A stretch of 64,000 nt of DNA. Source: Kistimonas sp964291485. Its GTDB lineage: Bacteria; Pseudomonadota; Gammaproteobacteria; Pseudomonadales; Endozoicomonadaceae. Numbering within the stretch: the stretch's first letter is position 1; each line of letters opens with the position of its first letter. Position numbers and translations under genes: made by a program. Location: the NCBI GenBank assembly GCA_964291485.2, contig OZ220224.1, positions 806,001-870,000 of the forward strand, read 5' to 3'. The notes under the pieces are model-generated. The model did no database searches and had not been told where the DNA came from. It worked only from the letters and a program-made list of their open reading frames with translations. Below are positions 9,478 through 18,861 of the stretch, piece after piece.

Positions 9478-10010
9478 TTACAATGAAACGGCTTTTTTAA
9501 AAGTCATGATGTAATGGTCAGGACAGCCGCTGGTGTCCATGGCCTCAACACGGAAACCGGCCTGACGGACTTCATCCAGTGCCTGAACAGGCTGTACCCG
9601 TGCGTTAGTGCCCCGGAAATCGACAAAAACGACATTCGTTTCGTGATCAATTTGTCGGCGGAGGCTTGCGAGAAAGGACATACGATCCTGGATGAATCGG
9701 TAGACATTGGCGAGGAACACAATATCAACCGGTATCGACAGGCAGGGATCAGCAGGCTGGCAGAGTCGTGTTTCTATATTGGTCAGCTGTTCCGCGGTGA
9801 AACGCTGTTCCATGTAGCCGATCATATTGGGCTCGGTATCCAGAGCGTAGACATGCCCTCGGGGGGCGAGCCTGGCAAACTGACTGGCGAAGTAGCCGGT
9901 ACCGGCGCCGACATCGGCAATGCGGGTGTGTTCTGCCATTCAACACGATTGTCTGAATCAAAAATCTCACTGCACCGATCCGGATCGGCGAAACTGACGG
10001 GTTTAACCAT
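9478..10010 (-). pseudogene. SAM-dependent methyltransferase, apparently frameshifted
   Basis: The main open part (ATG at 9939 down to 9478, 153 residues) begins directly at the SAM-binding glycine motif (IADVGAGTGYF) and contains DTEPNM and the later methyltransferase strands, so it lacks the usual N-terminal region. A plausible N terminus starting at 10010 (ATGGTTAAACCC) lies in another frame and ends in the NRVEWQ element that usually precedes that motif by about 20 residues. The two pieces overlap around 9930-9940, so a small deletion with frameshift is the simplest reading. A truncated but translated protein from 9939 is possible. A sequencing error would need the deleted spacer to be absent as well. 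Confidence 0.6.
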
Positions 10011-10168
10011 CGTTGAATAGCCTCCTGCATTCTTCAGGCGGGATACCTGATCAATAGGGTTGGATATTCTATTGAGGCTTGCGGGTTCATTGTATACGTA
10101 AAAGATGTAAAAAATATATATGTTAATGGTTGGCCATTCAAACGCTTGAGATTTCTTTCACTCAGAGG

Positions 10169-11545
10169 TCAAGCTTCGATAATGTTTCGAACGATCTGCA
10201 GGCCTTCCTGCAGGCGAGGACGATAAGCTTCCGCTCCCAGGCTGACCCTGACCCGGCGCGGCGCCAGCCTGGGACTGGGGCAGAACTGCTGGCAGGGTGT
10301 CACCAGGACACCCTGTGCACGACATTGCGCCATCATTTCCTGAGACGTCATGTCATCAGGTAGCGCCAGCCAGATATGCATGCCAAAGGGGCTGCCGCCA
10401 ACCGATGCCTTGGGTAGAAGGCTACGGGCCAGAGACTGGCGACTGGCCAGTTCGTCCTGCTGGGTAAAGATCATGTTGTCCAACAGATTTTCCCTGATCA
10501 GGTCAGAAACAATTTCAAACGTGATGGGCGTTGCCATCCAGGTGCTGGCTGTCAGGTGGGCGATGACCTGTTTCCTGAAACAGTCCGGTATGACCAGGTA
10601 ACCCGTCCTTAGCCCCGGTAGGACGGTTTTGGTGAAGCTGGTGGCGTAGAAGGTGCGTTCGGGAATCAGGCTCGCCAGCGGGGGACTGCGTTTAGGTTCC
10701 AGTGCACCGAAGACATCATCCTCAACCACCAGAAGGTCATAGCGCCGGGCAATGGCAGCAATCTGTTCCCGTCGTTTCATGGGCATCAGGCTGCCGGTGG
10801 GATTGTTCAGGCTGGGGGTACAGCAGAGGATACGCAGTCGACTTTCACGACAGGCGACCTCCAGTGCTTCCGGGATCAGACCTTCATCATCAATCGGGAG
10901 ACCGGTCAAACGGAAGTTCAGCGTGCGGGCAAGGGCAATGAAACCATGATCAACGAGCTCCTCACAGGCAATGCTTTCCCCGGGATTCACAATGCTGGCC
11001 AGCGCCAGCATCAGGCCATGGGCGGTGCCATTACACAGCACGATATTGTCATGATTCGCAGGAAGCCCCTGCCCCTGGAGCCAATGCTGCCCGGCAGCAA
11101 CGTGTTCAGCCAGTCCGGACACGGGACGGAATTTCAGCAGGTACTGGTCACTGTCGCTTTGTGCTACCCGGATCATCGCCTCACGTACTATCTGCAGATG
11201 TCGTTTAGTGCAGACGGGGTGAGCAATGGAGAGATCAATGGGATTTCTGGTCATTTCCGGATGACCGGACTGGAAAAACTCCGCTTCCTGATCAGGCGAA
11301 TAGTTGCTGATATACGTGCCACTGCCAATCACACCATGGACCACGCCCAGTTTTTCCGCCTGACTGTAGGCGCGGCTGATCGTCTGCACACTCACCCGCA
11401 GATCCGCAGCCAGTTCACGATGGGTGGGTAAGCGCATGCCGGGTTGCAGGTGACCGGCGATGAAGGCGTTTTGAATCGCCTCAGCAATGGCCAGGTATCG
11501 TGCGCGCCCGTCAGGGCGGAGGTAGGGCCTGAGATTGATATCCAT
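10169..11545 (-). CDS. MocR/GntR-type regulator with aminotransferase-like domain (EnuR-like)
   Basis: 458 residues from the ATG at 11545 (an in-frame ATG at 11560 would add five residues). Residues about 10-75 are a GntR winged helix (RLPTHRELAADLRVSVQTISRAYSQAE). The rest is a fold-type I aminotransferase domain with the PLP-lysine region SFTKTVLPGLRTGYL and an upstream NNPTGSL motif. This is the MocR architecture, in which PLP serves as effector sensor. It is divergent from the ectoine-degradation genes that follow. In other bacteria EnuR, also a MocR protein, controls ectoine utilisation and senses pathway intermediates, so that role is a good inference here. Two related 14-base elements in the divergent gap are candidate operators. 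Confidence 0.82.
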   Translation of the reverse strand: MDINLRPYLRPDGRARYLAIAEAIQNAFIAGHLQPGMRLPTHRELAADLRVSVQTISRAYSQAEKLGVVHGVIGSGTYISNYSPDQEAEFFQSGHPEMTRNPIDLSIAHPVCTKRHLQIVREAMIRVAQSDSDQYLLKFRPVSGLAEHVAAGQHWLQGQGLPANHDNIVLCNGTAHGLMLALASIVNPGESIACEELVDHGFIALARTLNFRLTGLPIDDEGLIPEALEVACRESRLRILCCTPSLNNPTGSLMPMKRREQIAAIARRYDLLVVEDDVFGALEPKRSPPLASLIPERTFYATSFTKTVLPGLRTGYLVIPDCFRKQVIAHLTASTWMATPITFEIVSDLIRENLLDNMIFTQQDELASRQSLARSLLPKASVGGSPFGMHIWLALPDDMTSQEMMAQCRAQGVLVTPCQQFCPSPRLAPRRVRVSLGAEAYRPRLQEGLQIVRNIIEA

Positions 11546-11992
11546 GATGATACTGCGCAATAGGCTCTGTTGTTTATGCGTGGCTGAACCCTGTCAGCGC
11601 AATAGGCGTAATTAAATCATGACAATTGTGATGGGTTGCTTGATGTGCATCAGCGTTGAACAGGCTTGTTGATGCACGTCAATAGGGGGAGGAAATCCGG
11701 CAGCCAGAATGAAACCACGATTGATTCCTGGTGTTGGTGGTTCGAATGTCGAAGCCGGCGGTATGGTTGGTCAGCAGAGTCTTTAAAGGTGCAGGTAGAG
11801 CCCTGTGGCTGGCGCCTTTAATAAAACGACAGTGTCTCTGTCATAAGCCTCGCCATGGCTTGTTAGCGCACAATATCGACACCGTTTCACATGCCCTTTT
11901 CGTTACTTCCTGCTTTTCACGTCTTGTTTTTCACGAAGTGTCTTCTTTTGTGTCATTCCGGTCTCAACCGGAATCAACCCGGATAGAAAATA
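11546..11992. other. Divergent intergenic region between MocR regulator and aldolase
   Basis: About 450 bases without a convincing gene. It should contain promoters for the MocR gene (minus) and the catabolic genes (plus). The only clear structure is the pair of related 14-mers at 11640-11682. A T-rich stretch at 11889-11960 precedes the aldolase gene. No tRNA, riboswitch or insertion-sequence signature is seen. Confidence 0.6.
11640..11682. promoter_or_regulatory. Candidate MocR operator: two inverted 14-base elements
   Basis: TTGATGTGCATCAG at 11640-11653 and TTGATGCACGTCAA at 11669-11682. The reverse complement of the second, TTGACGTGCATCAA, matches the first at 12 of 14 bases. Each element also carries dyad symmetry of its own. 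The pair is centred about 29 bases apart in the gap between the regulator and the genes it would control. The assignment to the MocR protein is inference. Confidence 0.45.
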
Positions 11993-13021
11993 ATGTCATT
12001 TCACAGTGATAACGAAACAGGCGTAGCGCCTGAGATTTTCGCGGCTCTTGCCGCCGTCAACGACGGTACCGTGATGCCTTATGGCAACGACCAGCTGACC
12101 GCCAGTCTGAACGAAAGCCTTTCCCGGATATTCGGGACTGAAGTGAGTGCTTTCCTGGTCGTGACGGGAACGGCCTCCAACGTATTGGCGCTATCGACCA
12201 TGACACCGCCTTATGGCGGCATCTATTGCCATGAGAAAGCCCATATCCTGGTCGATGAGTGCGGTGGGCCGGAATTTTATACCGGCGGCGCTCGTCTTCT
12301 GCCCATGGGCGGTGCTGATGGTAAATTGCATGCTGACAATCTGGAAGCTGTTCTACGTGAGCAACGGGATGATGTGCATTACATCAAACCGTCAGCACTC
12401 AGCCTGACCCAGGTGACTGAATCTGGCACGGTCTATACACCCGAAGAAGTCACAGCCCTTTGCCGGCTGGCCAAAGACAAGGGTATGCATGTCCACATGG
12501 ATGGCACTCGGTTTGCTAATGCAATCGCCTCTCTGGGTTGTCACCCTGCAGATATCACCTGGAAAGCCGGTGTTGATGTACTGAGTTTTGGCGCGACCAA
12601 GAATGGTGCTATCGCCGCAGAAGCGGTTGTGTTTTTCAATCAAGTATTGGCTCAGGACTTCAGCGCACGGCGTAAGCGTGGTGGGCACCTGCCGTCCAAG
12701 ATGCGTTTCATGGCGGCCCAGTTCAATGCCTACCTGGAAAACGATCGCTGGTTAGGATACGCCACTCGAGCCAACCGCATGGCAGAGAAACTGGCGGTGG
12801 AACTGAACGAAGTGCCGGATGTTGAATTTTCCTATCCGGTGCAGGCAAACCTGATTTTTGCCGACATGTCACAGGCCATGCTGAAAGCCATTCAGGATGC
12901 CGGCTATCAGCCTGATTACTGGCTCTGGGAGAACGGCCGATGCGAAGTGCGCTTTGTCACGGCTTTCAATACCAGTGAGCAGGATATCGAACAATTGATG
13001 CAGGTTATTCGCAGCCTGTAA
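11993..13021 (+). CDS. Threonine-aldolase-like PLP enzyme (beta-hydroxy amino acid lyase)
   Basis: 342 residues of the threonine aldolase/beta-eliminating lyase family (fold type I). Visible hallmarks are the N-terminal SDNETGVAPEI, the conserved VHMDGTRFANAI before the active site, and the PLP lysine K203 in SFGATKNG. These enzymes cleave L-threonine or other beta-hydroxy-alpha-amino acids to glycine and an aldehyde. The gene opens a co-directional block with an aldehyde dehydrogenase, an M20 deacetylase, a BCCT carrier and ectoine hydrolase. No DABA transaminase (DoeD) is seen in that block. I infer it may cleave 3-hydroxy-2,4-diaminobutyrate derived from hydroxyectoine, giving glycine and aminoacetaldehyde. 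Plain threonine cleavage is the conservative alternative. Confidence 0.85.
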   Translation: MSFHSDNETGVAPEIFAALAAVNDGTVMPYGNDQLTASLNESLSRIFGTEVSAFLVVTGTASNVLALSTMTPPYGGIYCHEKAHILVDECGGPEFYTGGARLLPMGGADGKLHADNLEAVLREQRDDVHYIKPSALSLTQVTESGTVYTPEEVTALCRLAKDKGMHVHMDGTRFANAIASLGCHPADITWKAGVDVLSFGATKNGAIAAEAVVFFNQVLAQDFSARRKRGGHLPSKMRFMAAQFNAYLENDRWLGYATRANRMAEKLAVELNEVPDVEFSYPVQANLIFADMSQAMLKAIQDAGYQPDYWLWENGRCEVRFVTAFNTSEQDIEQLMQVIRSL

Positions 13022-13053
13022 TCATCACCCAATGCGTAATGGATGAAGTGATC

Positions 13054-14553
13054 ATGACCGAATTAAACGAAAAAGCGATTCGCGAACAGGCTGCCAGCCT
13101 GCGCCTGCCAACGCATGCCGTGATTAACGGACAAACCGTTAGTGCGCTCTCTGGTGCAACCTTTGATACGGAAAACCCGGCTACCGGGCAGGTGCTGGCC
13201 CAGATTACCTGTTGTGACGAAGCGGATGTTGAGCTGGCGGTGAAAGCATCCCGTGAAGTATTCGAGCGGGGCGACTGGTCGCGTATGCACCCGGCAGACC
13301 GCCGTCGTGTCATGAATCGCTTTGCCGACCTGATTGACGACAATGCGATGGAACTGGCGTTGCTGGAAGTGCTGGAAGCCGGAAAGCCGGTTTCAGAAAC
13401 CCTGAACACCGATATCCATGAAACAGCTGAATGTATCCGCTGGCATGCGGATGCGACAGACAAGATTTACGACCAGGTATGTCCGACCGGTCCTGACAAC
13501 CTGGGCATGATCATTCGTGAGCCGATCGGAGTTGTCGGTGCGGTATTGCCCTGGAACTTCCCGGCGCAGATGGCTGCATGGAAACTCGGTCCGGTGCTGT
13601 CCATGGGTAACAGCATCATTATCAAGCCGGCTGAACTGACTTCCATGAGTACGATTCGTCTGGCGGAACTGGCGCTGGAAGCGGGCATTCCGGCGGGTGT
13701 CTTTAACGTGGTACCGGGTATGGGTGCTGTTGTTGGCCAGGCTTTGGGGCGCCACGGTGATATCGACTGCTGTGCCTTTACCGGTTCCACCGCTGTTGGC
13801 CGTAAATTTCTGGAATATGCAGCACAGAGCAACCTGAAGCGAATCGTCCTGGAGCTGGGCGGCAAGAGTCCGCAGATCGTGATGCCCGATGTGTCTGACC
13901 TGGATGCGGTGGCGGAACATGCAGCCAATGCCGCCTTCTGGAATATGGGCGAAAACTGCTCAGCCGGTTCCCGCCTGCTGGTGCACGAAGACCTCAAGGA
14001 TGCACTGGTTGAAAAACTGATTGCCGTGATGAAGGGTTGGCCGCTGGGTGATCCGCTGGATCCGGAGGTCAAACTGGGCTCCATGATTGAGAAGAAACAC
14101 ATGGAGAAAGTGCTGACGTACATCCAGTCTGCCCATGAAGAAGGTGCAGAGCTGCGAATGGGCGGTCGTCAGGTATTGAAAGAAACCGGCGGTTACTTTG
14201 TTGAGCCGACCATCTTCGACAATGTGACCAATGACATGACGATTGCCCGTGAAGAAATCTTCGGCCCGGTATTGTCTGTGATCACTTTCCGCGACGAAGA
14301 AGAAGCCATCCGTCTGGCCAATGAGACACCCTATGGCCTGGCGTCCTCTCTGCATACCGACAATATCCACGTGGCCAATCGCATGGCGCGTCAAATCAAG
14401 GCGGGCACTGTGTCCATCAACTGCTTCTCCGAAGGTGACAGCAGCGCGCCATTTGGTGGCTACAAACTGTCTGGCTTCGGTGGACGTGACAAGTCGCTTG
14501 CAGCACACGACCAGTATGCAGAGCTGAAAACGGTCTGGTACGAAAACCGTTAG
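13054..14553 (+). CDS. NAD(P)-dependent aldehyde dehydrogenase (PuuC/DoeC-like)
   Basis: 499 residues from the ATG at 13054. The preceding GGATGAAGTG acts as a ribosome binding site, so an in-frame ATG at 13039 is less likely. All aldehyde dehydrogenase signatures are present: VLPWNFP, KPAE, FTGSTAVG, general base E267 in LELGGKSPQ, nucleophile C302 in NMGENCSAGS, and EEIFGPVL near the end. It resembles PuuC-type gamma-aminobutyraldehyde enzymes and DoeC of ectoine degradation, which oxidises aspartate semialdehyde. In this neighbourhood its aldehyde could be aspartate semialdehyde, aminoacetaldehyde (to glycine) or acetaldehyde. It starts 32 bases after the aldolase gene, so the two probably work in sequence. 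Confidence 0.88.
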   Translation: MTELNEKAIREQAASLRLPTHAVINGQTVSALSGATFDTENPATGQVLAQITCCDEADVELAVKASREVFERGDWSRMHPADRRRVMNRFADLIDDNAMELALLEVLEAGKPVSETLNTDIHETAECIRWHADATDKIYDQVCPTGPDNLGMIIREPIGVVGAVLPWNFPAQMAAWKLGPVLSMGNSIIIKPAELTSMSTIRLAELALEAGIPAGVFNVVPGMGAVVGQALGRHGDIDCCAFTGSTAVGRKFLEYAAQSNLKRIVLELGGKSPQIVMPDVSDLDAVAEHAANAAFWNMGENCSAGSRLLVHEDLKDALVEKLIAVMKGWPLGDPLDPEVKLGSMIEKKHMEKVLTYIQSAHEEGAELRMGGRQVLKETGGYFVEPTIFDNVTNDMTIAREEIFGPVLSVITFRDEEEAIRLANETPYGLASSLHTDNIHVANRMARQIKAGTVSINCFSEGDSSAPFGGYKLSGFGGRDKSLAAHDQYAELKTVWYENR

Positions 14554-14561
14554 CTGACAAG

Positions 14562-14587
14562 GCCCCGGCAGTGCACCTTGCCGGGGC
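14562..14587 (+). terminator. GC-rich hairpin after the aldehyde dehydrogenase gene
   Basis: A 9-bp perfect stem (GCCCCGGCA with TGCCGGGGC) and an 8-base loop start 8 bases after the stop. There is no U-tract, so it may be a processing or mRNA-stability hairpin inside the operon rather than a strong terminator. Confidence 0.45.
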
Positions 14588-14701
14588 GGCCAATACGCAT
14601 GACATAAACGAACAACCGCTGGAAACGGGTGATCCACTTTCCAGCGGGTGGGCAGCTTATTGCTAAAAAATCTCGGATAGACCGAGGAAGGATCTCAAAC
14701 C

Positions 14702-15844
14702 ATGTTGTCAGAAATAAGAGACCTCCTGCCCTGGGGGATAGAACACCGGCGACACCTGCACCGTTACCCGGAACTGGGGCGTCAGGAATTCAAGACCCGC
14801 ACCTACTGCCAGGAACAAATGGCCGCGCTGGGATACGACATCAGAAGTTCATTCGAAACCGGCTTTGTGGCTGATCTCACCGTACCCGGTGCGACCCGGA
14901 CGATTGCTTTCCGTGCAGATATGGATGCCTTGCCAGCTCAGGAGTTGGGTGATGCGCCGTACAAGTCCTGCCATGACGGCGTCGCCCATTTGTGTGGGCA
15001 TGATGTGCATATGAGCATCGCTCTTACTGCCGCCTGTTACCTGGCCGGCAAACGGGATCAACTGACCAGCAATATCCGCTTTATCTTCCAGCCTGATGAA
15101 GAAGGTGTTGGCGGCGCACAGGGTATGATCGCCGATGGTGTGTTGGACGGCGTTGATGAAATTTACGCCCTGCACAATGACCCCAGCCTGGAAGTAGGTC
15201 AGATCCGCCTGAAGACTGGCATCATGTCTGCGGCACTGACACAGTTTGAACTGAAAATTACCGGTAAGAGCGCCCACGGCACAACGCCGCATCAGGGGCT
15301 GGATGCGCTCAGCGAATCCGTTCGTATCTACCAGCAGCTGGACCACATCCGGATGCGCAGGATTTCACCGTTCTCCCCGGCGCTACTGATGATCGGTGAA
15401 CTCAAGGCGGGCGAAGCCTGCAACATCATTGCACCTGAAGCCAACCTGACCGGCACCGTGCGCTCGTTTGATAACACCGTTCAGGACACTCTGTTGCACG
15501 AAATCCGCAGCTTGCTGCAGGAATCTGAACAGCGAGGCTTCAGCATTGAATTCACCACTGGCGGTTGTCCTGCCATCAACAACAGTGAATATGCCGTCAG
15601 TCGTGTAATGGCGGCGGCCAGTGCGGTATTGGACTCTGACAAGATTATCACTATGCCTGAGCCCTGGCCGGCTTCCGAAGATTTCTCTGATTTCACTGCT
15701 GTACAGCAGGGGGCATTGTTCCTGCTGGGAAGCGGTAACGCGTCAAAAGGCATCAACCAACCGCTGCATGCGAACCCCTTTGACGTTGACGAAGACTGTA
15801 TTGCGTATGGCGCAGCTATTTTTGCGCAGCTGGCGATGTCGTAA
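14702..15844 (+). CDS. M20-family amidohydrolase, probable N-acetyl-DABA deacetylase (DoeB2-like)
   Basis: 380 residues of the M20D amidohydrolase type. Metal and catalytic motifs are in order: HRYPELGRQE near the start, RADMDALP, HLCGHDVHM, FQPDEEGVGGAQGMI and ALHND, with a late PWPASEDFSDF motif. The family removes acyl groups from amino acids. In some bacteria the deacetylase of ectoine breakdown belongs to M20 rather than the AstE/AspA-like DoeB. Its position between the aldehyde dehydrogenase and the BCCT and DoeA genes supports action on N-acetyl-2,4-diaminobutyrate, or its hydroxy form, released by DoeA. Substrate is therefore by context; fold and activity class are clear. Confidence 0.82.
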   Translation: MLSEIRDLLPWGIEHRRHLHRYPELGRQEFKTRTYCQEQMAALGYDIRSSFETGFVADLTVPGATRTIAFRADMDALPAQELGDAPYKSCHDGVAHLCGHDVHMSIALTAACYLAGKRDQLTSNIRFIFQPDEEGVGGAQGMIADGVLDGVDEIYALHNDPSLEVGQIRLKTGIMSAALTQFELKITGKSAHGTTPHQGLDALSESVRIYQQLDHIRMRRISPFSPALLMIGELKAGEACNIIAPEANLTGTVRSFDNTVQDTLLHEIRSLLQESEQRGFSIEFTTGGCPAINNSEYAVSRVMAAASAVLDSDKIITMPEPWPASEDFSDFTAVQQGALFLLGSGNASKGINQPLHANPFDVDEDCIAYGAAIFAQLAMS

Positions 15845-15928
15845 CTGTTTCTCTCCACAGAGGCAGTAACCGGTTGGAAACAACAAAACACCGGTGAATG
15901 ACGAATAACATGCAGGAGGTTCTGCGTC

Positions 15929-17527
15929 ATGTCAGTTAGTAGCAGTAAGTTAACAGTTGATTATAAGTTGTTCGTACCATCCGTCATCATCATTGTGGCC
16001 CTGTGTATACCGCTGGCGCTCTATGAGCAGCAGGCGCTCACGCTGATGAACTCGATCTTTGAAGGGTTAGTGGGGAATCTCGGCTGGATGTATATCTGGT
16101 ACCCCATCCTGATTACGCTCTGCGCCCTGTACTTCTCGTTTTCCCGCTATGGCAACGTGGTACTTGGTGATCCTTCCACCAAGCCTCGATTCAGCAATTT
16201 TCAGTATCTCGCGATCATTATCTCGATGGGCATTGGTTCGACCATTATGCGTACAGCTGTCGTCCAGTGGGCGTCTGTCGCATCCGATCCGCCCTTTGGC
16301 CTCACACCTTTTTCTGATGAAGCACTGATGTGGGGGAACTCTTTCTCCATGTACCTGTGGGGATTCCAGAACTTTGCCCTGTTCGCCATGACGGCACCGG
16401 CCATGGGTTATGTCCTGTATGTGCGCAAGAAGCCGTTGATGCGGGTGTCAGAAATTACCCGTTGCGTATTCGGTGACCGGTTCACGGATGGCTTGGGTGG
16501 CCGGATACTGGACATCACCTTCCTGATCGCCATTGTTGCTGGCAGCGCGACCTTCCTTGGACTGGGGACGCCTATGGTGACGACGGTTGTTGCGAAACTG
16601 CTGGATATTGAGCGGAACTTCCAGCTGTCGTTCATCGTGACACTGTCCTGGTGCATGTTGTTCATGTTCACGGTTTATCTGGGCATGGAGAAAGGCATCC
16701 AGAAACTGAGTACCTTCAACATGTACCTGGCGGCCGTGTTCGGGATTCTGGTTCTGATCCTGGGTCCCACCGTTTTCATCATGAATTACTTCACGGATAC
16801 CATTGGCTTTCTGTTCAGTAATTACCTCACCCTGTCATTCCAGACTGAGTCCCTGACCGATGGGGCTGCAACACACATCTACCGTTACTCTGTCTTCTGG
16901 TGGGCCTATGTGGCGACCTGGTCACTGCTGCACGGTGTGTTTGCCGCCAAAATCTCTGAAGGCCGTACCGTTCGCGAAGTGCTGATGGCTTACATCCTTG
17001 CTTCCCCGGCACTGGCCTGGGTAGCGACCGGCCTGATGGGTGGTTTGGGTGTCAGCCGCTATCTGAACGGCGAAGTTCCTTTGATGGAGATTATGCAGAG
17101 CGGTGGCGGGGAAGTCGTCGCTGCGGCCGAAGTGATCGCCTCCTTACCGTTTGCCGGCATCATGCTGGTGGTCTTCGGGTTACTGACTATGGTCTTCTTT
17201 GGCACAACCCTGAACTCAACCACCTTTGCGATTGCTGCTTATGCCAGCACCCGGGATATGACCAAGGAAGACCCTGATCGCACCAGCCGTATTATCTGGG
17301 CGGTACTGATTGCTGTTCTGGCGCTGGTACTGATGCGCGTCGGTGGGCTGGTACCCCTTGAGGTGACATCCGGATTGCTGGGCTTCCCGATCATGTTCGT
17401 ACAGTTCATTACCGTCTATGCCGCGAAGAAGATGATGGATGAGGATCGCGCATGGATTCACAACATCCGACCCATTGAATGGAAGACTGGAACAACAGAG
17501 ACACTTCCAGCGTCACAGTCCTCGTAA
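15929..17527 (+). CDS. BCCT-family transporter, probable ectoine/hydroxyectoine uptake
   Basis: 532 residues with about 12 membrane helices. The BCCT signature is recognisable as FWWAYVATWSLLHGVFAAKI followed by SEGRTVREV, close to the family's WW..W....G.F.ARIS.GRT.RE. A strong ribosome binding site (AGGAGG) lies just ahead of the ATG at 15929. BCCT carriers take up betaine, carnitine, choline or ectoines, usually with Na+ or H+. No long acidic or basic C-terminal osmosensor tail is present, which suits a nutrient carrier better than an osmotically gated one. The genes around it point to ectoines as substrate. Confidence 0.87.
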   Translation: MSVSSSKLTVDYKLFVPSVIIIVALCIPLALYEQQALTLMNSIFEGLVGNLGWMYIWYPILITLCALYFSFSRYGNVVLGDPSTKPRFSNFQYLAIIISMGIGSTIMRTAVVQWASVASDPPFGLTPFSDEALMWGNSFSMYLWGFQNFALFAMTAPAMGYVLYVRKKPLMRVSEITRCVFGDRFTDGLGGRILDITFLIAIVAGSATFLGLGTPMVTTVVAKLLDIERNFQLSFIVTLSWCMLFMFTVYLGMEKGIQKLSTFNMYLAAVFGILVLILGPTVFIMNYFTDTIGFLFSNYLTLSFQTESLTDGAATHIYRYSVFWWAYVATWSLLHGVFAAKISEGRTVREVLMAYILASPALAWVATGLMGGLGVSRYLNGEVPLMEIMQSGGGEVVAAAEVIASLPFAGIMLVVFGLLTMVFFGTTLNSTTFAIAAYASTRDMTKEDPDRTSRIIWAVLIAVLALVLMRVGGLVPLEVTSGLLGFPIMFVQFITVYAAKKMMDEDRAWIHNIRPIEWKTGTTETLPASQSS

Positions 17528-17632
17528 CCCTGGGCGGCATCGCCGTCCTGTCCTGGATGATTGCAACACGTATACAGACTGCCGGCACCGTAAAGGCGCC
17601 GGCCCGATAAAACGCAAGAAGTGAGAATAACC

Positions 17633-18817
17633 ATGTCTGAGATTGCGTTGAATTTTACTCGCGAAGAGTATGGTGCACGCCTGGAAAAGACCCGCGAACG
17701 CATGCGGCAAGCTGGCCTGGATACCCTGATCATCGCCGACCCGTCCAACATGAACTGGCTGACAGGCTACGATGGCTGGTCATTCTATGTACCTCAGTGT
17801 GTCGTAGTGGCCATGACCGGTGAACCTATCTGGTTCGGCCGGCTTCAGGATACCAACGGCGCACGTCGTACAGCCTGGCTGAGTCCGGACAGCCTGACCT
17901 ATTACCCGGAAAACTATGTTATGAATCCGCCGGTACATCCCATGGATTACCTGGGCGACACCGTGTTACCTGAGCGTGGCTGGCACAAGGGCGTCGTCGG
18001 TGTGGAAATGGATAACTACTATTTCAGCGCCCAGGCCTTCATGTCGCTGAAGAACCACATGCCACAGGCGGAATTCAAGGACGCGACCGGATTGGTGAAC
18101 TGGTGCCGTGCGATCAAGTCACCCAAAGAAATTGAATACATGCAGGTGGCCGCCCGGATCGTTGAGCATATGCACAACACCATCCTGGAAAAAATGGAAG
18201 CCGGTTTGCCAAAGAACCTGCTGGTGGCTGAAATCTATCGTGCAGCTTGTGAAGGTGTCGATGGCAAAGGTGGTGATTATGCGGCCATCGTTCCACTGCT
18301 GCCTACGGGTAAGGATGCCTCTGCTCCTCACCTGACCTGGGACTCCCGCCCCTTCAGAAAAGGTGAAGGCACCTTCTTTGAAATTGCCGGTTGCTACAAG
18401 CGTTACCACTGTCCGCTATCCCGTACAGTCTTTCTGGGTGAACCACCTGCAGACATGCTGAAAGGTGTGGAAGCGCTGCAAGCGGGTATCGAAGCGGGAT
18501 TGGCTGCAGCGAAACCCGGTAATACCCCTGCAGATATTGCCAATGCATTGAACAGCACACTGGCGAAGTTTGGCCATGACCGTGCCGGTGCACGCTGCGG
18601 TTACCCGATCGGTCTGAGCTATCCTCCGGATTGGGGCGAGCGCACCATGAGCCTGCGTCCTTCAGACGACACTGAGCTGAAACCAGGAATGACCTTCCAC
18701 TTCATGCCGGGTCTGTGGCTGGATGAATGGGGCCTTGAGATTACCGAAAGTATTATGATCACCGAAACTGGATGTGAAACCTTCTGCCAGTATCCGCGGG
18801 AACTGTTTATTAAATAA
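17633..18817 (+). CDS. doeA: Ectoine hydrolase DoeA (M24/creatinase fold)
   Basis: 394 residues from the ATG at 17633. The sequence has the hallmark blocks of DoeA/EutD: NMNWLTGYDGWSFYV, WFGRLQDTNGARRT, GVEMDNYYFSAQAF, ATGLVNWCRAIKS, FFEIAGCYKRYHCPLSRTVF and SYPPDWGERTMSLRP. DoeA opens the ring of ectoine (and, in some bacteria, hydroxyectoine) to give N-alpha-acetyl-2,4-diaminobutyrate and its isomer. It belongs to the M24 fold but lacks the metal-binding set of true aminopeptidases, as known for this subfamily. Creatinase, the other non-peptidase relative, has quite different blocks and was set aside. It is the last gene of the block, followed by a hairpin. Confidence 0.92.
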   Translation: MSEIALNFTREEYGARLEKTRERMRQAGLDTLIIADPSNMNWLTGYDGWSFYVPQCVVVAMTGEPIWFGRLQDTNGARRTAWLSPDSLTYYPENYVMNPPVHPMDYLGDTVLPERGWHKGVVGVEMDNYYFSAQAFMSLKNHMPQAEFKDATGLVNWCRAIKSPKEIEYMQVAARIVEHMHNTILEKMEAGLPKNLLVAEIYRAACEGVDGKGGDYAAIVPLLPTGKDASAPHLTWDSRPFRKGEGTFFEIAGCYKRYHCPLSRTVFLGEPPADMLKGVEALQAGIEAGLAAAKPGNTPADIANALNSTLAKFGHDRAGARCGYPIGLSYPPDWGERTMSLRPSDDTELKPGMTFHFMPGLWLDEWGLEITESIMITETGCETFCQYPRELFIK

Positions 18818-18827
18818 TATTGTGAAT

Positions 18828-18861
18828 GGAACCTGACAAGGGTCAGGTTCCTGATCGCTTT
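18828..18861 (+). terminator. Probable terminator after doeA
   Basis: A 10-bp perfect stem (18828-18837 with 18842-18851) and an AAGG loop begin 10 bases after the doeA stop. A short TTTT follows at 18858. It ends the ectoine block. Confidence 0.65.

Noticed and set aside
17633..18817. Creatinase, which would give sarcosine for a sarcosine reductase
   Set aside because: The conserved blocks match ectoine hydrolase, not creatinase, and the reductase genes look like the glycine type.
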